Assembly: GCF_033955345.1 (NCBI RefSeq)
Contig: NZ_CP138332.1
Coordinates: forward strand, 5,084,001 to 5,148,000
Length of the DNA stretch: 64,000 bases
From: Sphingobacterium bambusae
Lineage (GTDB): Bacteria; Bacteroidota; Bacteroidia; Sphingobacteriales; Sphingobacteriaceae
Direction of reading: 5' to 3'
Position 1 is the stretch's first letter. The number at the start of each line of letters is the position of its first letter. Below the pieces are notes generated by a model that was not told where the DNA came from, did no database searches, and saw nothing but the letters and a program-made list of their open reading frames with translations. This document shows, piece after piece, positions 1 to 8,299 of the stretch. The translations under genes and the position numbers were made by a program.

Positions 1-1
1 C

Positions 2-229
2 TATCGTCATGTGGATATGCACCGCACCTATAAGGTAGTGCTTAATAATGCACAGCCTTGGCGAAACCATAGCCGGGTACGAAGCCAATACGCACGATAC
101 GCGAACAACCATTCGCAACGTGTGCTACGCGACCATCGTGGGCATGATCGTTACGACAAGAAATACTACAAGAAGGCACCTAAGCATCGTGACCACGGTC
201 GTAAGGGCAAAGGTCGTCATCGTGATTAA
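2..229 (+). CDS. C-terminal end of an unidentified basic protein (partial)
   Basis: An open frame enters from the left edge and stops with TAA at 227-229, so only the C-terminus is visible (75 residues). It is very rich in Arg, His, Lys and Tyr, with several RxH and DRHR-like clusters, and carries no domain I recognise. The ATG at position 11 lies in this frame but may be internal. A hairpin terminator follows directly, which supports this being the real end of a gene. The function is unknown; a basic tail of this kind could bind nucleic acid or be part of a secreted protein, but nothing here decides it. Confidence 0.5.
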   Translation, partial: YRHVDMHRTYKVVLNNAQPWRNHSRVRSQYARYANNHSQRVLRDHRGHDRYDKKYYKKAPKHRDHGRKGKGRHRD

Positions 230-250
230 CAAAGAAACATCAACGAATAA

Positions 251-283
251 AAGGGGCAGATAAAGCAAATCTGTCCCTTTTTT
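251..283 (+). terminator. Rho-independent terminator after the partial gene
   Basis: An 8-bp stem (253-260 with 270-277, one G-T pair) is preceded by A residues and followed by a run of six T. It lies 22 bases after the stop codon at 229. Confidence 0.75.
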
Positions 284-375
284 GTACTTGCAAAGGCTTG
301 TATTTCTCTTGTTTTTCTAAATCTCCAAAATGTTAGAAAAAAGACTACAAATCGAGACTTTTATCGGTTAATATT

Positions 376-407
376 TTTGCGGTTGATCGCTTAATAATCT
401 AACTTTG
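376..407 (+). promoter_or_regulatory. Bacteroidota-type promoter for the deacetylase gene
   Basis: TTTG at 376-379 is followed after 20 bases by TAACTTTG at 400-407, which matches the Bacteroidota sigma factor pattern TTTG-N19/20-TAnnTTTG. It lies 27 bases before the ATG at 434. Confidence 0.6.
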
Positions 408-433
408 CAAAAATATCTCAATAGGGAGTAAGC

Positions 434-1414
434 ATGTTTAAAGGGAAGAAAAACCTCATTGGTATAGGGGCGGTATTATATTTTTCAGTGGCATTGGTAT
501 CTTGTGGAGGCGGCATCAGCAGTAAAGCTGCAAATTCACCACAAGATTCTGTAATATGGACAGACAGTCTGGTAACGGAGGCGACCGACACGGTTCCGGT
601 GTTAACCGGTTTTTTGAGTAAACGATGGAAGGATCCGGTACATATCGAGGTGGACACGCTGCATCCGATCAGCAAAGATTCGCTTGCCAAATTGGTTCGT
701 GTAGAGCGCCGTCGCATTCGGGACTCCGTGCGTTTGGCGTTGGACAATAAGCCTAAGCACGTTTACTTCACTTTTGACGACGGTCCTTTGTTGGGCAGTA
801 AAGCCATCGACTCTATCGCTAAATCTCGGAATATCCGGATCAACGCCTTTTTGGTCGGCAAGCATGCTTTTATGTCGAAGGGCTTAAAACGCGATTACCA
901 ACGGTATTACGACAATCCGCTGGTGGAGTGCTACAACCATAGCTATACGCATGCGAACAATAAGTTTACCACCTTTTATAGCAACCCGGTGGGAGCATTC
1001 AACGATTTTGAAAAGAATGAGGAAGATTTAAAGCTGCAGCATAAGATTATTCGTCTGCCGGGACGTAACATATGGATTTACGACGATGTGCGTCGAATAG
1101 ACTTACAGAGTGGTGCCAGCACGGCCGATATGCTCTACAGTAATGGATACAAAATTTTCGGTTGGGATGTGGAATGGAAAATACATGGCCTTACGGGCAA
1201 ACCGATTCAATCGGTGCATGAAATCTATACGCGCATCCGAAACTATATGAACAACAAATCGTCTATGGAGCCCAACAACGTGGTGCTTCTTATGCACGAT
1301 GATATGTTTCAAAATAAAAAAGGGCAGCAGCTGCTCTCTTCTTTGATTGATACTATTCAGAACAATACGGATTATAAGTTCGAATTTATGCAGGACTATC
1401 CTTTCCGCTACTAA
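434..1414 (+). CDS. Polysaccharide deacetylase (NodB-type) lipoprotein
   Basis: Likely removes acetyl groups from a cell-envelope or extracellular polysaccharide. The N-terminus is a lipoprotein signal with the lipobox cysteine at about residue 24 (ALVSC), so the protein is probably anchored in the envelope. The NodB signature is clear: TFDDGP at residues 113-118, giving the catalytic and metal-binding aspartates, and NHSYTH at 168-173, giving the two metal-binding histidines. A late LLMHDD motif fits the family's C-terminal active-site strand. The gene has its own promoter and a strong terminator, so it is probably monocistronic. The exact substrate (peptidoglycan, chitin-like polymer or exopolysaccharide) cannot be told from the sequence. 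Confidence 0.85.
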   Translation: MFKGKKNLIGIGAVLYFSVALVSCGGGISSKAANSPQDSVIWTDSLVTEATDTVPVLTGFLSKRWKDPVHIEVDTLHPISKDSLAKLVRVERRRIRDSVRLALDNKPKHVYFTFDDGPLLGSKAIDSIAKSRNIRINAFLVGKHAFMSKGLKRDYQRYYDNPLVECYNHSYTHANNKFTTFYSNPVGAFNDFEKNEEDLKLQHKIIRLPGRNIWIYDDVRRIDLQSGASTADMLYSNGYKIFGWDVEWKIHGLTGKPIQSVHEIYTRIRNYMNNKSSMEPNNVVLLMHDDMFQNKKGQQLLSSLIDTIQNNTDYKFEFMQDYPFRY

Positions 1415-1433
1415 GGATTTAGTATGTTCATAT

Positions 1434-1466
1434 AAAAGGCCCAACATGTGCATGTTGGGCCTTTTT
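1434..1466. terminator. Bidirectional terminator between deacetylase gene and accA
   Basis: A long perfect hairpin (1434-1448 with 1451-1465) has A residues on its left arm and T residues on its right arm. It can therefore end both the rightward deacetylase transcript and the leftward accA transcript. Confidence 0.85.
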
Positions 1467-1487
1467 GGTAATCGAGTTGTTGCAAGC

Positions 1488-2441
1488 TTATTCTACGACA
1501 ACACCCATGTTACTGAATTTTTCAATGCGTTCGTTTACCAGTGTATCGGCATCTTTCAAGCCAAGCTCCAAGAGGTCGGCCAGTATTCTAGCTTTGACAT
1601 GTTCAGCGGTAGCAGCAGCATCTTGATGCGCTCCACCTATCGGCTCGTCAATGATACCATCGATAAGGCCATTTTTCAACATATCTTCCGCGGTCAGCTT
1701 CAACGATTCTGCCGCTTTTTCTTTTTGATCCCAGCTACGGTATAATATCGAAGAGCAAGATTCCGGCGAAATAACGGAATACCAGGTATTTTGCAGCATA
1801 TACACGCGGTCGCCCACGCCAATACCCAAAGCACCACCTGAAGCGCCTTCGCCAATGACGATACAGATTACAGGAACCTTCAATACCGACATTTCGAGTA
1901 GGTTGCGGGCGATGGCTTCGCCTTGTCCACGCTCTTCGGCTTCTAAACCGGGGTATGCGCCCATCGTATCAATAAAGGTAACGATCGGTCTATTGAACTT
2001 CTCGGCCATTTTCATCAAGCGAAGCGCTTTACGATAGCCTTCTGGGTTAGCCATACCGAAGTTGCGGAATTGTCTTTCTTTGGTGTTTTTTCCTTTTTGA
2101 TGCCCAATAACCATAACGGATTGACCAGCAATGGAAGCGATACCACCTATAATAGCTTTGTCGTCCTTAACAGTTCTATCCCCATGGAGCTCGATAAATT
2201 CATCACATAACATTTCAATGTAATCAAATGTCTGTGGTCTATCAGGGTGTCTTGACATCTGTACTTTCTGCCATCCAGTCATATGGGTATAGATATCGTG
2301 TTTGGTCTGTTCCAATTTAGTTTCGAGCTCGTTGATGGTCGCACTCATATCGACCTTTGTTTTTTCCTGGACTTGTAAAACCTTCTCAATTTGCGTTTGC
2401 AAATCGGCGATAGGCTTTTCAAAATCAAATGTTGTTTGCAT
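1488..2441 (-). CDS. accA: Acetyl-CoA carboxylase carboxyltransferase subunit alpha
   Basis: Alpha half of the carboxyltransferase that moves the carboxyl group from biotin to acetyl-CoA to give malonyl-CoA, the first step of fatty acid synthesis in the cytoplasm. At 317 residues it has the usual family length. It shows the typical helical N-terminus, the MSRHPDRP segment, a crotonase-like core with TFIDTMGAYPG, and the glycine-rich GEGASGGALGIG oxyanion region. It partners with AccD, which is not in this window. It is transcribed alone, convergent with the deacetylase gene, and 263 bases separate its start from the next gene. This identification is firm. Confidence 0.97.
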   Translation of the reverse strand: MQTTFDFEKPIADLQTQIEKVLQVQEKTKVDMSATINELETKLEQTKHDIYTHMTGWQKVQMSRHPDRPQTFDYIEMLCDEFIELHGDRTVKDDKAIIGGIASIAGQSVMVIGHQKGKNTKERQFRNFGMANPEGYRKALRLMKMAEKFNRPIVTFIDTMGAYPGLEAEERGQGEAIARNLLEMSVLKVPVICIVIGEGASGGALGIGVGDRVYMLQNTWYSVISPESCSSILYRSWDQKEKAAESLKLTAEDMLKNGLIDGIIDEPIGGAHQDAAATAEHVKARILADLLELGLKDADTLVNERIEKFSNMGVVVE

Positions 2442-2704
2442 AATTATATGTATCTAGCACATTTCAGCTTGCTAAGTTAATTTATTTTTACCTATTTTAA
2501 AACCAAGTCTATCGATAAGTTTCCTATCTTTTTTATAATCAAACGCTTGAGGCGGATAATTAGTTTTCCGCCGCTTCGGCAAATCTCGTATTCCTATGCT
2601 TGTTCAGCTTGGAGACGCCTTAATGCCTTATGAAAAGCATACATTATTTGTGGAAAGCATTGCGTCGCCGCGCAAAAAGTGATATTTTAGGCTGATTAAA
2701 TCCC

Positions 2705-3574
2705 ATGACAGCAGAGAAAAAACATACCAACACCTTTCAGTTCTTAGCTAAGCTAGTGCTATGGATCTTACTGTACACGTCCTTTTGGTATTTTCAGGAC
2801 TTTTATAAAGAACATCAGTTGCTGGACAATGCGTCCAATGCACTCAACCTGTTCTTGACCGCGAGTATTCTTTACTCTATCGGTCGGTACATTATGATTA
2901 CCCTTTACAACAAGCGGCACGAAAACCGAGCGGTGCGGGGCAATTTTGTGCTGGGCATTAACCGGCTGACCGCTGTGTTGAATACCAGTACGGCTATTAT
3001 CTCGGTGATGCTGGCCTTGGGTATTGATCCGCGCGAGTTTGTCACCAGCTTAACCATTGTCGCCATGGCTATTGCCGTCACATTTCGGGAGTATATCACC
3101 AATATGTTGTCGGGTCTATTTATTATGTTTAACGACCAGCTGTCTGTTGGCGATCGGGTGAAGATAGGCGAGTATAAAGGGCGCATCGTGGACATCACTT
3201 TTTCCAGTTTGCTTATTCAGGATGAGGAGGATGATATCGTGATGGTGCCGAATAACTTGGTGTTTACCTCGCCCATGGTCAATTTTTCGGCACACCGTTC
3301 CAGTTTGTTTTCCGTGCGCTTTGAGTTGCCCTTACAGACGGCCGTGGAGATCGATAAGTTGGAAGCTCGCATACAAAAGACCTTGGTCAATCATCCTTAC
3401 CTTACCGGTGATGACGACTTGCATCTGAAGGTAGTGGAGATAGGGAAGGATTACGTCAAATATAAAATGGAGATGCACGCCACCAGTAGCAGCAACAAGC
3501 TGCATCGGCAATTGGAGAATGAAATATTAAAAGAAGTGCTACAGTTCAAGCGGGAATATGATCTAGCGCAATAG
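2705..3574 (+). CDS. Small-conductance mechanosensitive channel (MscS family)
   Basis: A membrane channel of the MscS type, expected to open under membrane tension and release solutes on osmotic downshock. The 289-residue protein has about four hydrophobic segments in its first 145 residues. They are followed by the MscS beta domain, recognisable by GDRVKIGEYKGRI, by a stretch ending VMVPNN, and by a C-terminal alpha/beta region. It is close in length to E. coli MscS (286). The start ATG at 2705 is the first in frame. It ends one base before the coaA stop on the other strand, so the two genes converge with essentially no spacer. Its substrate could also be a specific ion, as in some family members. 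Confidence 0.88.
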   Translation: MTAEKKHTNTFQFLAKLVLWILLYTSFWYFQDFYKEHQLLDNASNALNLFLTASILYSIGRYIMITLYNKRHENRAVRGNFVLGINRLTAVLNTSTAIISVMLALGIDPREFVTSLTIVAMAIAVTFREYITNMLSGLFIMFNDQLSVGDRVKIGEYKGRIVDITFSSLLIQDEEDDIVMVPNNLVFTSPMVNFSAHRSSLFSVRFELPLQTAVEIDKLEARIQKTLVNHPYLTGDDDLHLKVVEIGKDYVKYKMEMHATSSSNKLHRQLENEILKEVLQFKREYDLAQ

Positions 3575-3575
3575 G

Positions 3576-4523
3576 CTAGATCTTTCTAACCTTGATCTGC
3601 TTGACGAAGTGATGCGATCCCTTTTCCAAAATCAGATCTGCGCGGTAGCGCGTAGGGAGGATGTTTTCTTGCAGGTTCGGACGGTTTATCTCGTTCCAGA
3701 TATTCGTGGCCATAGCTAAACTTTCTTGGGGATCCATGCCTGCATAGCGATGGAAATAGCTTTCCGGATTTTGAAAAGATGTTGCGCGCAGTGACTCAAA
3801 ACGACTTACATACCAATCCATAATATCTTTCTCGTCGGCATCGACATAGATGGAGTAGTCGAAGTAGTCTGAGACAAATACAATATTTCCTTTGGAAGAG
3901 TTGACCTGTAATACGTTTATTCCCTCAACAATCAAGATATCCGGCCGTACAACGTCTTGCATATGATTTTCAAGGATATCATACTCCAGGTGGGAGTAAA
4001 CAGGAACCTGAATTTCCTCTACACCGGATTTCATCGCGGATAGGAAATTTAGCAGTAACTTGGTGTCGTAGCTTTCCGGAAAACCTTTTCTGTTCAGGAT
4101 GTTTCGTTCGTTCAACACCTTATTGGGGTAAAGAAAACCATCGGTAGTCACTAAGTCAACACGTGGTTTACCGGGGAGCATGGAAAGCACCTTTTGTAAC
4201 ACCCGCGCGGTGGTGCTTTTGCCCACAGCCACAGATCCTGCGATGCCGATTATAAAAGGGAGGCGTTGTGTATGCTTGTTCAGAAAGCCATTTACTACCG
4301 CATGTGCATCTTTCGTTCGTTCGATAAAGATATTGATGAGGTGTGCCAAGGGGAAGTAGATATCTTCAATTTCCTTGATATTGAGCGGTTCGTTGAGCGC
4401 GTGGAGGTTGTCCACCTCATCTTGCGAAAGGTGGTAGGAAAAATGGCCGTTTAAACGTTTCCATTCTGTTCTGTCAAATAGTTGAAACGGGCTACTTACC
4501 GCGTTATTAGCACTTGAAGACAT
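3576..4523 (-). CDS. coaA: Type I pantothenate kinase
   Basis: Phosphorylates pantothenate with ATP, the first and usually controlling step of coenzyme A synthesis. The 315-residue length equals that of bacterial CoaA. The Walker A motif GSVAVGKST lies at residues 96-104, and the downstream blocks VTTDGFLYPN and VEGINVLQ are family landmarks. Type I enzymes are typically inhibited by CoA. The gene stands alone between the MscS gene, with which it converges, and the osmC-mgsA-spm run. Confident call. Confidence 0.96.
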   Translation of the reverse strand: MSSSANNAVSSPFQLFDRTEWKRLNGHFSYHLSQDEVDNLHALNEPLNIKEIEDIYFPLAHLINIFIERTKDAHAVVNGFLNKHTQRLPFIIGIAGSVAVGKSTTARVLQKVLSMLPGKPRVDLVTTDGFLYPNKVLNERNILNRKGFPESYDTKLLLNFLSAMKSGVEEIQVPVYSHLEYDILENHMQDVVRPDILIVEGINVLQVNSSKGNIVFVSDYFDYSIYVDADEKDIMDWYVSRFESLRATSFQNPESYFHRYAGMDPQESLAMATNIWNEINRPNLQENILPTRYRADLILEKGSHHFVKQIKVRKI

Positions 4524-4583
4524 ACGTTTATAGTTAGAATGACGGCAAATATACTACCTAATACCATATATCCCTGTAACTTT

Positions 4584-4985
4584 TTACACTAAATTGCTTT
4601 CAATCACGATTGGGCTCGTCAGTATTTTATGGACGGGGCAGCGCTCGGCGATGGTCAGGAGCCGTTGCTTCTGCGTATCGTCCAAATTTCCGCTCAGGCG
4701 GATATGGCAATGCATAAAGGTTGTTTTCTGCAGGTCGGTGCGTTGCTCGCTGAGCGACATGCTGATCTCCACGGCCGTGAGATCCCATTCTTTGCGGTCG
4801 GCATACATCCGTACGGTCATTGCCTTGCAGGTGCCAACGGAGGACATCAGCAGTTCTGTTGGCGACGGTCCGAGATCTGTGCCCCCCACGTCTGTGGGTT
4901 CATCGGCCAGCAGCGTATGTTGTGCAACTTCGATTTCCGTTTTAAAGCGCTCCGTGCCTATCCTAACGATTATATCTCTTGCCAT
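4584..4985 (-). CDS. OsmC/Ohr family peroxiredoxin-like protein
   Basis: Likely a thiol peroxidase that reduces organic or other hydroperoxides. Its two reactive cysteines are seen at about residues 53 (SVGTCKA) and 116 (AERCPVHK), in the spacing normal for the family. At 133 residues it is full length. It starts seven bases after the stop of mgsA in the same direction, so it is probably the last gene of an spm-mgsA-osmC operon. The sequence does not settle whether it is nearer OsmC, Ohr or the YhfA subgroup; the SCGT-like context and length favour an OsmC-like protein. Confidence 0.88.
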   Translation of the reverse strand: MARDIIVRIGTERFKTEIEVAQHTLLADEPTDVGGTDLGPSPTELLMSSVGTCKAMTVRMYADRKEWDLTAVEISMSLSEQRTDLQKTTFMHCHIRLSGNLDDTQKQRLLTIAERCPVHKILTSPIVIESNLV

Positions 4986-4992
4986 ACTTCTT

Positions 4993-5367
4993 TTAAAAAA
5001 GTCCCTGTATAATTAAACTTCCTGTCGCTGGGTTTGTTGCTAGCGGCACATTATAGAGGTCTGATATGCGCATCAACATCTGTATATCCGGCTCGTGGGC
5101 ATGCTTGCCCAGTGGGTCGCGGAAGAAAATAATGCCGTCTACTTTTCCTTCGGCCGCCAAAGCCGCTATCTGGGCATCGCCGCCCATCGGGCCGCTAAGC
5201 TTCAGTTCTACTTCTAAGCCGGTTTGGCGGACGTAAGAGCCTGTTGTTCCGGTAGCAATGATGTTTGCCTTACGTAAGTCTTCAATATGATCTTTGACAA
5301 AGGCAACCATATCTGCTTTTTTGCCATCGTGTGCGACTAATGCTATGGTCTTTTTCGCTTGGTCCAT
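4993..5367 (-). CDS. mgsA: Methylglyoxal synthase
   Basis: Converts dihydroxyacetone phosphate to methylglyoxal and phosphate, a bypass of lower glycolysis used when sugar phosphates accumulate. The 124-residue protein starts with the family block LVAHDGKK (His13). It carries the catalytic-region aspartates in SGPMGGDAQ (Asp64) and FFRDPLGKHAHEPD (Asp84 and Asp94). The C-terminus is slightly shorter than in E. coli MgsA (152), as is common in this family. It lies 22 bases after the spm gene and seven before the osmC-like gene, which suggests cotranscription. Pairing a maker of toxic methylglyoxal with an OsmC-type stress enzyme makes physiological sense, but that link is inference. Confidence 0.94.
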   Translation of the reverse strand: MDQAKKTIALVAHDGKKADMVAFVKDHIEDLRKANIIATGTTGSYVRQTGLEVELKLSGPMGGDAQIAALAAEGKVDGIIFFRDPLGKHAHEPDIQMLMRISDLYNVPLATNPATGSLIIQGLF

Positions 5368-5389
5368 TTCTTATCTATTTGTTTTATTA

Positions 5390-6622
5390 TTATCCAAAAA
5401 ATATGTATGCTAAAATAATCGCGGCAATAAGGCCCACGACGTCTGCTATAAGGCCGCAGGTAAGGGCGTATCGGGTGTTCTTGATGCCTACAGAACCAAA
5501 GTAAACGGCTAATACGTAGAAGGTTGTTTCTGATGAACCTTGGATGATGCTGGCCAGCCGCCCTTGGAAGGAGTCTACGCCGTAGGTCTGCATCACGTCT
5601 ACCATTAGTCCGCGGGCGCCGCCGCCGCTTAAGGTTTTCATAAGACCCACCGGTAGGGCAGGCACAAAGCGGGTATCCATGCCCAAAGCGGAGAAACCGT
5701 ATCCTATAGCATTTACGATATAATCCATGCATCCGGTGGTGCGGAATGCGGATATGGCCACCAAGATTGCGATCAGAAAGGGGATGATCATGACGGCCGT
5801 ACTAAATCCTTCCTTCGCACCATCGATGAAGGCATCGTACACATTTATTTTTTTGATAGCGCCAAAGACGATAAACAGCATGATGATCGAGAAGATCAGC
5901 AAACCGCCGATCAAGCCTGTTATTTTCTCCATTTGCTCGGGCGGAAGTCCATTTAACCCGAAATATAGCAGGGCCATTAAGCCAAGGAAAAATCCTAGAA
6001 ACAGCAGTACAGGCAGTTTGAACAGGTTAATACGTTGGTAGATGGCTACGGCAATCATGCCCGACAGGAAGGAAATAAAGGTTCCAATAAGGGCAGGAAT
6101 AAAAATATCGGCCGGGTTTTGGGCGCCGCTGGCCAAGCGCAATGCTATAACGGAGGTGGGGATCAGCGTGATTCCCGCGGTGTTCAGCACCAAAAACATA
6201 ATCTGGGCGTTTGTGGCGGTGTCTTTCTCCGGATTGATCTCCTGCAGCTCTTTCATAGCCTTTAGGCCAACGGGAGTTGCGGCGTTGTCTAAGCCCAGCA
6301 TGTTGGCGGAAAAGTTCATGATGATGGATCCATTTGCAGGGTGGTTTTTAGGGATGCCGGGAAAGAGCTTGCTAAAAAATGGGTTTACGCCTTTGGCGAA
6401 AAGGGTAATCATACCGGCCTGCTCGCCCACCTTCATGATACCGAGCCAAAAGGTCATGATGCCCACCAGCCCTAGCGAAAGCTCTGCTCCGGTTTTTGCA
6501 CTGTCAAAAAGACCATTAATTAATGCCGAGAAGATTTCTGTATCACCCAAAAAGATCAGTTTTGCCAAAGCAACGATAAAAGCTATTACAAAAAATCCGA
6601 TCCAAACGTAGTTTAATGCCAT
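5390..6622 (-). CDS. Fused SpmA/SpmB-type nucleoside-recognition membrane protein
   Basis: A 410-residue multi-pass membrane protein in which the two halves known separately as spore maturation proteins SpmA and SpmB are joined, the usual form in Bacteroidota. Each half carries a nucleoside-recognition (Gate) domain. The SpmA half shows the block ending MNFSANMLGLDNAATP; the SpmB half shows PFLIAILVAISAFRTTG and SGGGARG. The organism is not expected to sporulate, so the name is historical and the transported substrate is unknown. It is the first gene of the likely spm-mgsA-osmC operon. Confidence 0.88.
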   Translation of the reverse strand: MALNYVWIGFFVIAFIVALAKLIFLGDTEIFSALINGLFDSAKTGAELSLGLVGIMTFWLGIMKVGEQAGMITLFAKGVNPFFSKLFPGIPKNHPANGSIIMNFSANMLGLDNAATPVGLKAMKELQEINPEKDTATNAQIMFLVLNTAGITLIPTSVIALRLASGAQNPADIFIPALIGTFISFLSGMIAVAIYQRINLFKLPVLLFLGFFLGLMALLYFGLNGLPPEQMEKITGLIGGLLIFSIIMLFIVFGAIKKINVYDAFIDGAKEGFSTAVMIIPFLIAILVAISAFRTTGCMDYIVNAIGYGFSALGMDTRFVPALPVGLMKTLSGGGARGLMVDVMQTYGVDSFQGRLASIIQGSSETTFYVLAVYFGSVGIKNTRYALTCGLIADVVGLIAAIILAYIFFG

Positions 6623-6678
6623 AAAGATAGTTTACGCCGTAAATGTAAGGTTTATGCGGCAAAAGCATTCCCGTCGGG

Positions 6679-7728
6679 CTAATTTTTTAGGAAATTCCAA
6701 ACCGATTTGTCCTTTTTTCCGGGCTTATCCTCCACAATATCCGCAATAATCTGCTCAATAAGCGCTTCGTTCTCGCTCACCACACGATCGCCCAAGGAGG
6801 TGATCTTTTGGATATTACTCGCCGTGGCGGCATCCATGGATGGGTCGATGGACGAGAGGTTGCTGGGCTCGATACGGATGTAGTTTTCGCTTTTTCCTAC
6901 CGATCGAAAAAGTTGTTTCAAGTAGTAGTTTGTACTCTCGGCCGAGCTGCTGCTCATAATATCAACCAATGCTGGACCGATGGAGATGGCTCTTTTTTTC
7001 TTGAAATCTTCATAGTTGTAGGATATCTTGGACAGGCCGGTGCCAAGGGACAAGATCCATATATCGTCAATCTTGTAGCTGTTGTAGCTTTTTATCACCT
7101 CGAGCAGTGCCGACAGGGAGGGGTTGTGTGCAAAGACACCTCCGTCTACCAAGGGATAGCGGGTATTGGCCAAGGAGAAAATTTCCGCAACGGAGAAGTA
7201 GGTAGGCGCCGCAGAAGTCGCGCGACATACATCGCGTACATAAAAGTCGCGCGAATCGCCGTGCGAGATTGCTTTCTGCTGACGGAAAAGGTGATTCTTG
7301 CGTAACTCTATGTTGTAGGCCGTGATAATGCAGGGCTTCAGCAGCTCGCTCAATTTAAGGTTATCGAAATATTCCTGTAGTATTTTCTCAAGCACGGTGT
7401 TATTATATAGCTCGCTCAACAGTCCGAAGCGGCTAAGGAAGCGTCGCCAAGCCTTTGCTGCGAAGATCTCGGTGCCATGATGCAGGTATATGTCCAATGC
7501 ATCTTTGGCGCTATATCTGGGCTTGCCGGGATTTTCCGGATCGGGACATAATAGGATCGATAACAGGATTCCGCCTGTGCTGGTGCCGGCAAAGAAATCG
7601 AAATAATCGGATAGATGCGCACTGGGGTTGCCTGTTGCTTGCTGTAACTTTTCCTCCAAAGCTACTAAGAACATCCCTGGAATAATGCCCCGTATGCCGC
7701 CTCCATCGATGGAAAGTATTCTTTTCAT
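6679..7728 (-). CDS. Patatin-like phospholipase
   Basis: A serine lipid acyl hydrolase of the patatin/ExoU/CapV type. The start is placed at the ATG whose protein begins MKRILSIDGGG. A longer in-frame start 61 codons upstream would put a poor N-terminus before the oxyanion motif and run toward the tRNA. The motifs are complete: the oxyanion loop DGGGIRG at residues 8-14, the nucleophile elbow GTSTG with Ser50, and the catalytic aspartate in DGGVFAHNP. No effector or sensor domain is fused and no nucleotide cyclase lies nearby, so a role as a CBASS effector is not supported. It may simply be a lipase. It stands at the edge of the tRNA-Ser island with its 5' end facing the tRNA. Confidence 0.88.
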   Translation of the reverse strand: MKRILSIDGGGIRGIIPGMFLVALEEKLQQATGNPSAHLSDYFDFFAGTSTGGILLSILLCPDPENPGKPRYSAKDALDIYLHHGTEIFAAKAWRRFLSRFGLLSELYNNTVLEKILQEYFDNLKLSELLKPCIITAYNIELRKNHLFRQQKAISHGDSRDFYVRDVCRATSAAPTYFSVAEIFSLANTRYPLVDGGVFAHNPSLSALLEVIKSYNSYKIDDIWILSLGTGLSKISYNYEDFKKKRAISIGPALVDIMSSSSAESTNYYLKQLFRSVGKSENYIRIEPSNLSSIDPSMDAATASNIQKITSLGDRVVSENEALIEQIIADIVEDKPGKKDKSVWNFLKN

Positions 7729-7939
7729 GCTGTTATCGTTGGTTTCCTGATTTTCGAAATTAGTAAAAATCAACGGCATGTTGAAGCGGCATAAAAAATT
7801 AAGTTTGTGGAAATCGTTCGCAGCGAGTATGTTAAGATTAGTGTGCGCTATCATTGCCGATGAGGCTCGCTGTGGACGCAAAAAAATAATTAAAATAGCC
7901 TCCAAAATCACAATAATCTCTTATATTTGCACACCGAAA

Positions 7940-8027
7940 GGAGAGATGTCAGAGTGGTCGAATGAGCAGACCTGGAAAGTCTGTATACGGGATGACTGTA
8001 TCGAGGGTTCGAATCCCTCTCTCTCCG
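7940..8027 (+). tRNA. tRNA-Ser (anticodon GGA)
   Basis: An 88-base cloverleaf. The acceptor stem is GGAGAGA with TCTCTCC plus discriminator G at 8027. The anticodon arm CAGAC/GTCTG encloses GGA, a long variable arm is typical of serine tRNAs, and the T arm is GAGGG-TTCGAAT-CCCTC. The 3' CCA is not encoded, which is normal in Bacteroidota. A tyrosine recombinase gene starts 270 bases downstream, so the 3' end is the likely attachment site of an integrated element. Confidence 0.95.
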
Positions 8028-8072
8028 CAGAGAGCTATTTTCAAAGCTTTTAAAAACACTCAAAAACAGTAT

Positions 8073-8107
8073 AAAAGCCTGCAAATAATACATTTGCAGG
8101 CTTTTTT
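8073..8107 (+). terminator. Terminator downstream of tRNA-Ser
   Basis: A perfect 12-bp stem (8074-8085 with 8093-8104) with a 7-base loop ends in a T run. It lies 46 bases after the tRNA. Confidence 0.85.
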
Positions 8108-8152
8108 ATTGAAATAGCAATCGCTATAATTTTTATAACCGCTCAGAATTTT

Positions 8153-8198
8153 GGTGCCATTTCGGTGCCAAATCAAAACTGGAAAAAAAAGTGGCACC
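8153..8198. repeat. GGTGCCA repeats, candidate recombinase arm sites
   Basis: Two direct copies of GGTGCCA start 11 bases apart (8153-8159 and 8164-8170). A third copy is in the opposite orientation (8192-8198, TGGCACC). Closely spaced short repeats between a tRNA 3' end and an integrase gene are typical of arm-type binding sites for tyrosine recombinases. The assignment is inferred from position. Confidence 0.5.
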
Positions 8199-8248
8199 AG
8201 AAGTGGTGTATAGCGTTATAATATAGCCTGTTAAGCTGCTTTACATTC

Positions 8249-8279
8249 TTGATCAGAAGAACGTCAATGCCTAATTTTG
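8249..8279 (+). promoter_or_regulatory. Bacteroidota-type promoter of the integrase gene
   Basis: TTG at 8249-8251 and TAATTTTG at 8272-8279 are 20 bases apart, matching the family consensus TTTG/TTG-N19/20-TAnnTTTG. It predicts transcription from about 8286, just ahead of the ATG at 8300, and argues against any start before the promoter. Confidence 0.55.
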
Positions 8280-8299
8280 TACACTGTAAACATAGAATT

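Noticed and set aside
6679..7728. Patatin gene as CBASS effector
   Set aside because: No nucleotide cyclase, CapW or accessory genes lie nearby.
7729..7911. Longer start for the patatin gene
   Set aside because: It adds 61 residues without family similarity before the oxyanion motif and approaches the tRNA.
8249..8299. Upstream start of the integrase at a TTG (or the ATG at 8267)
   Set aside because: Both lie within the predicted promoter; the ATG at 8300 follows it.
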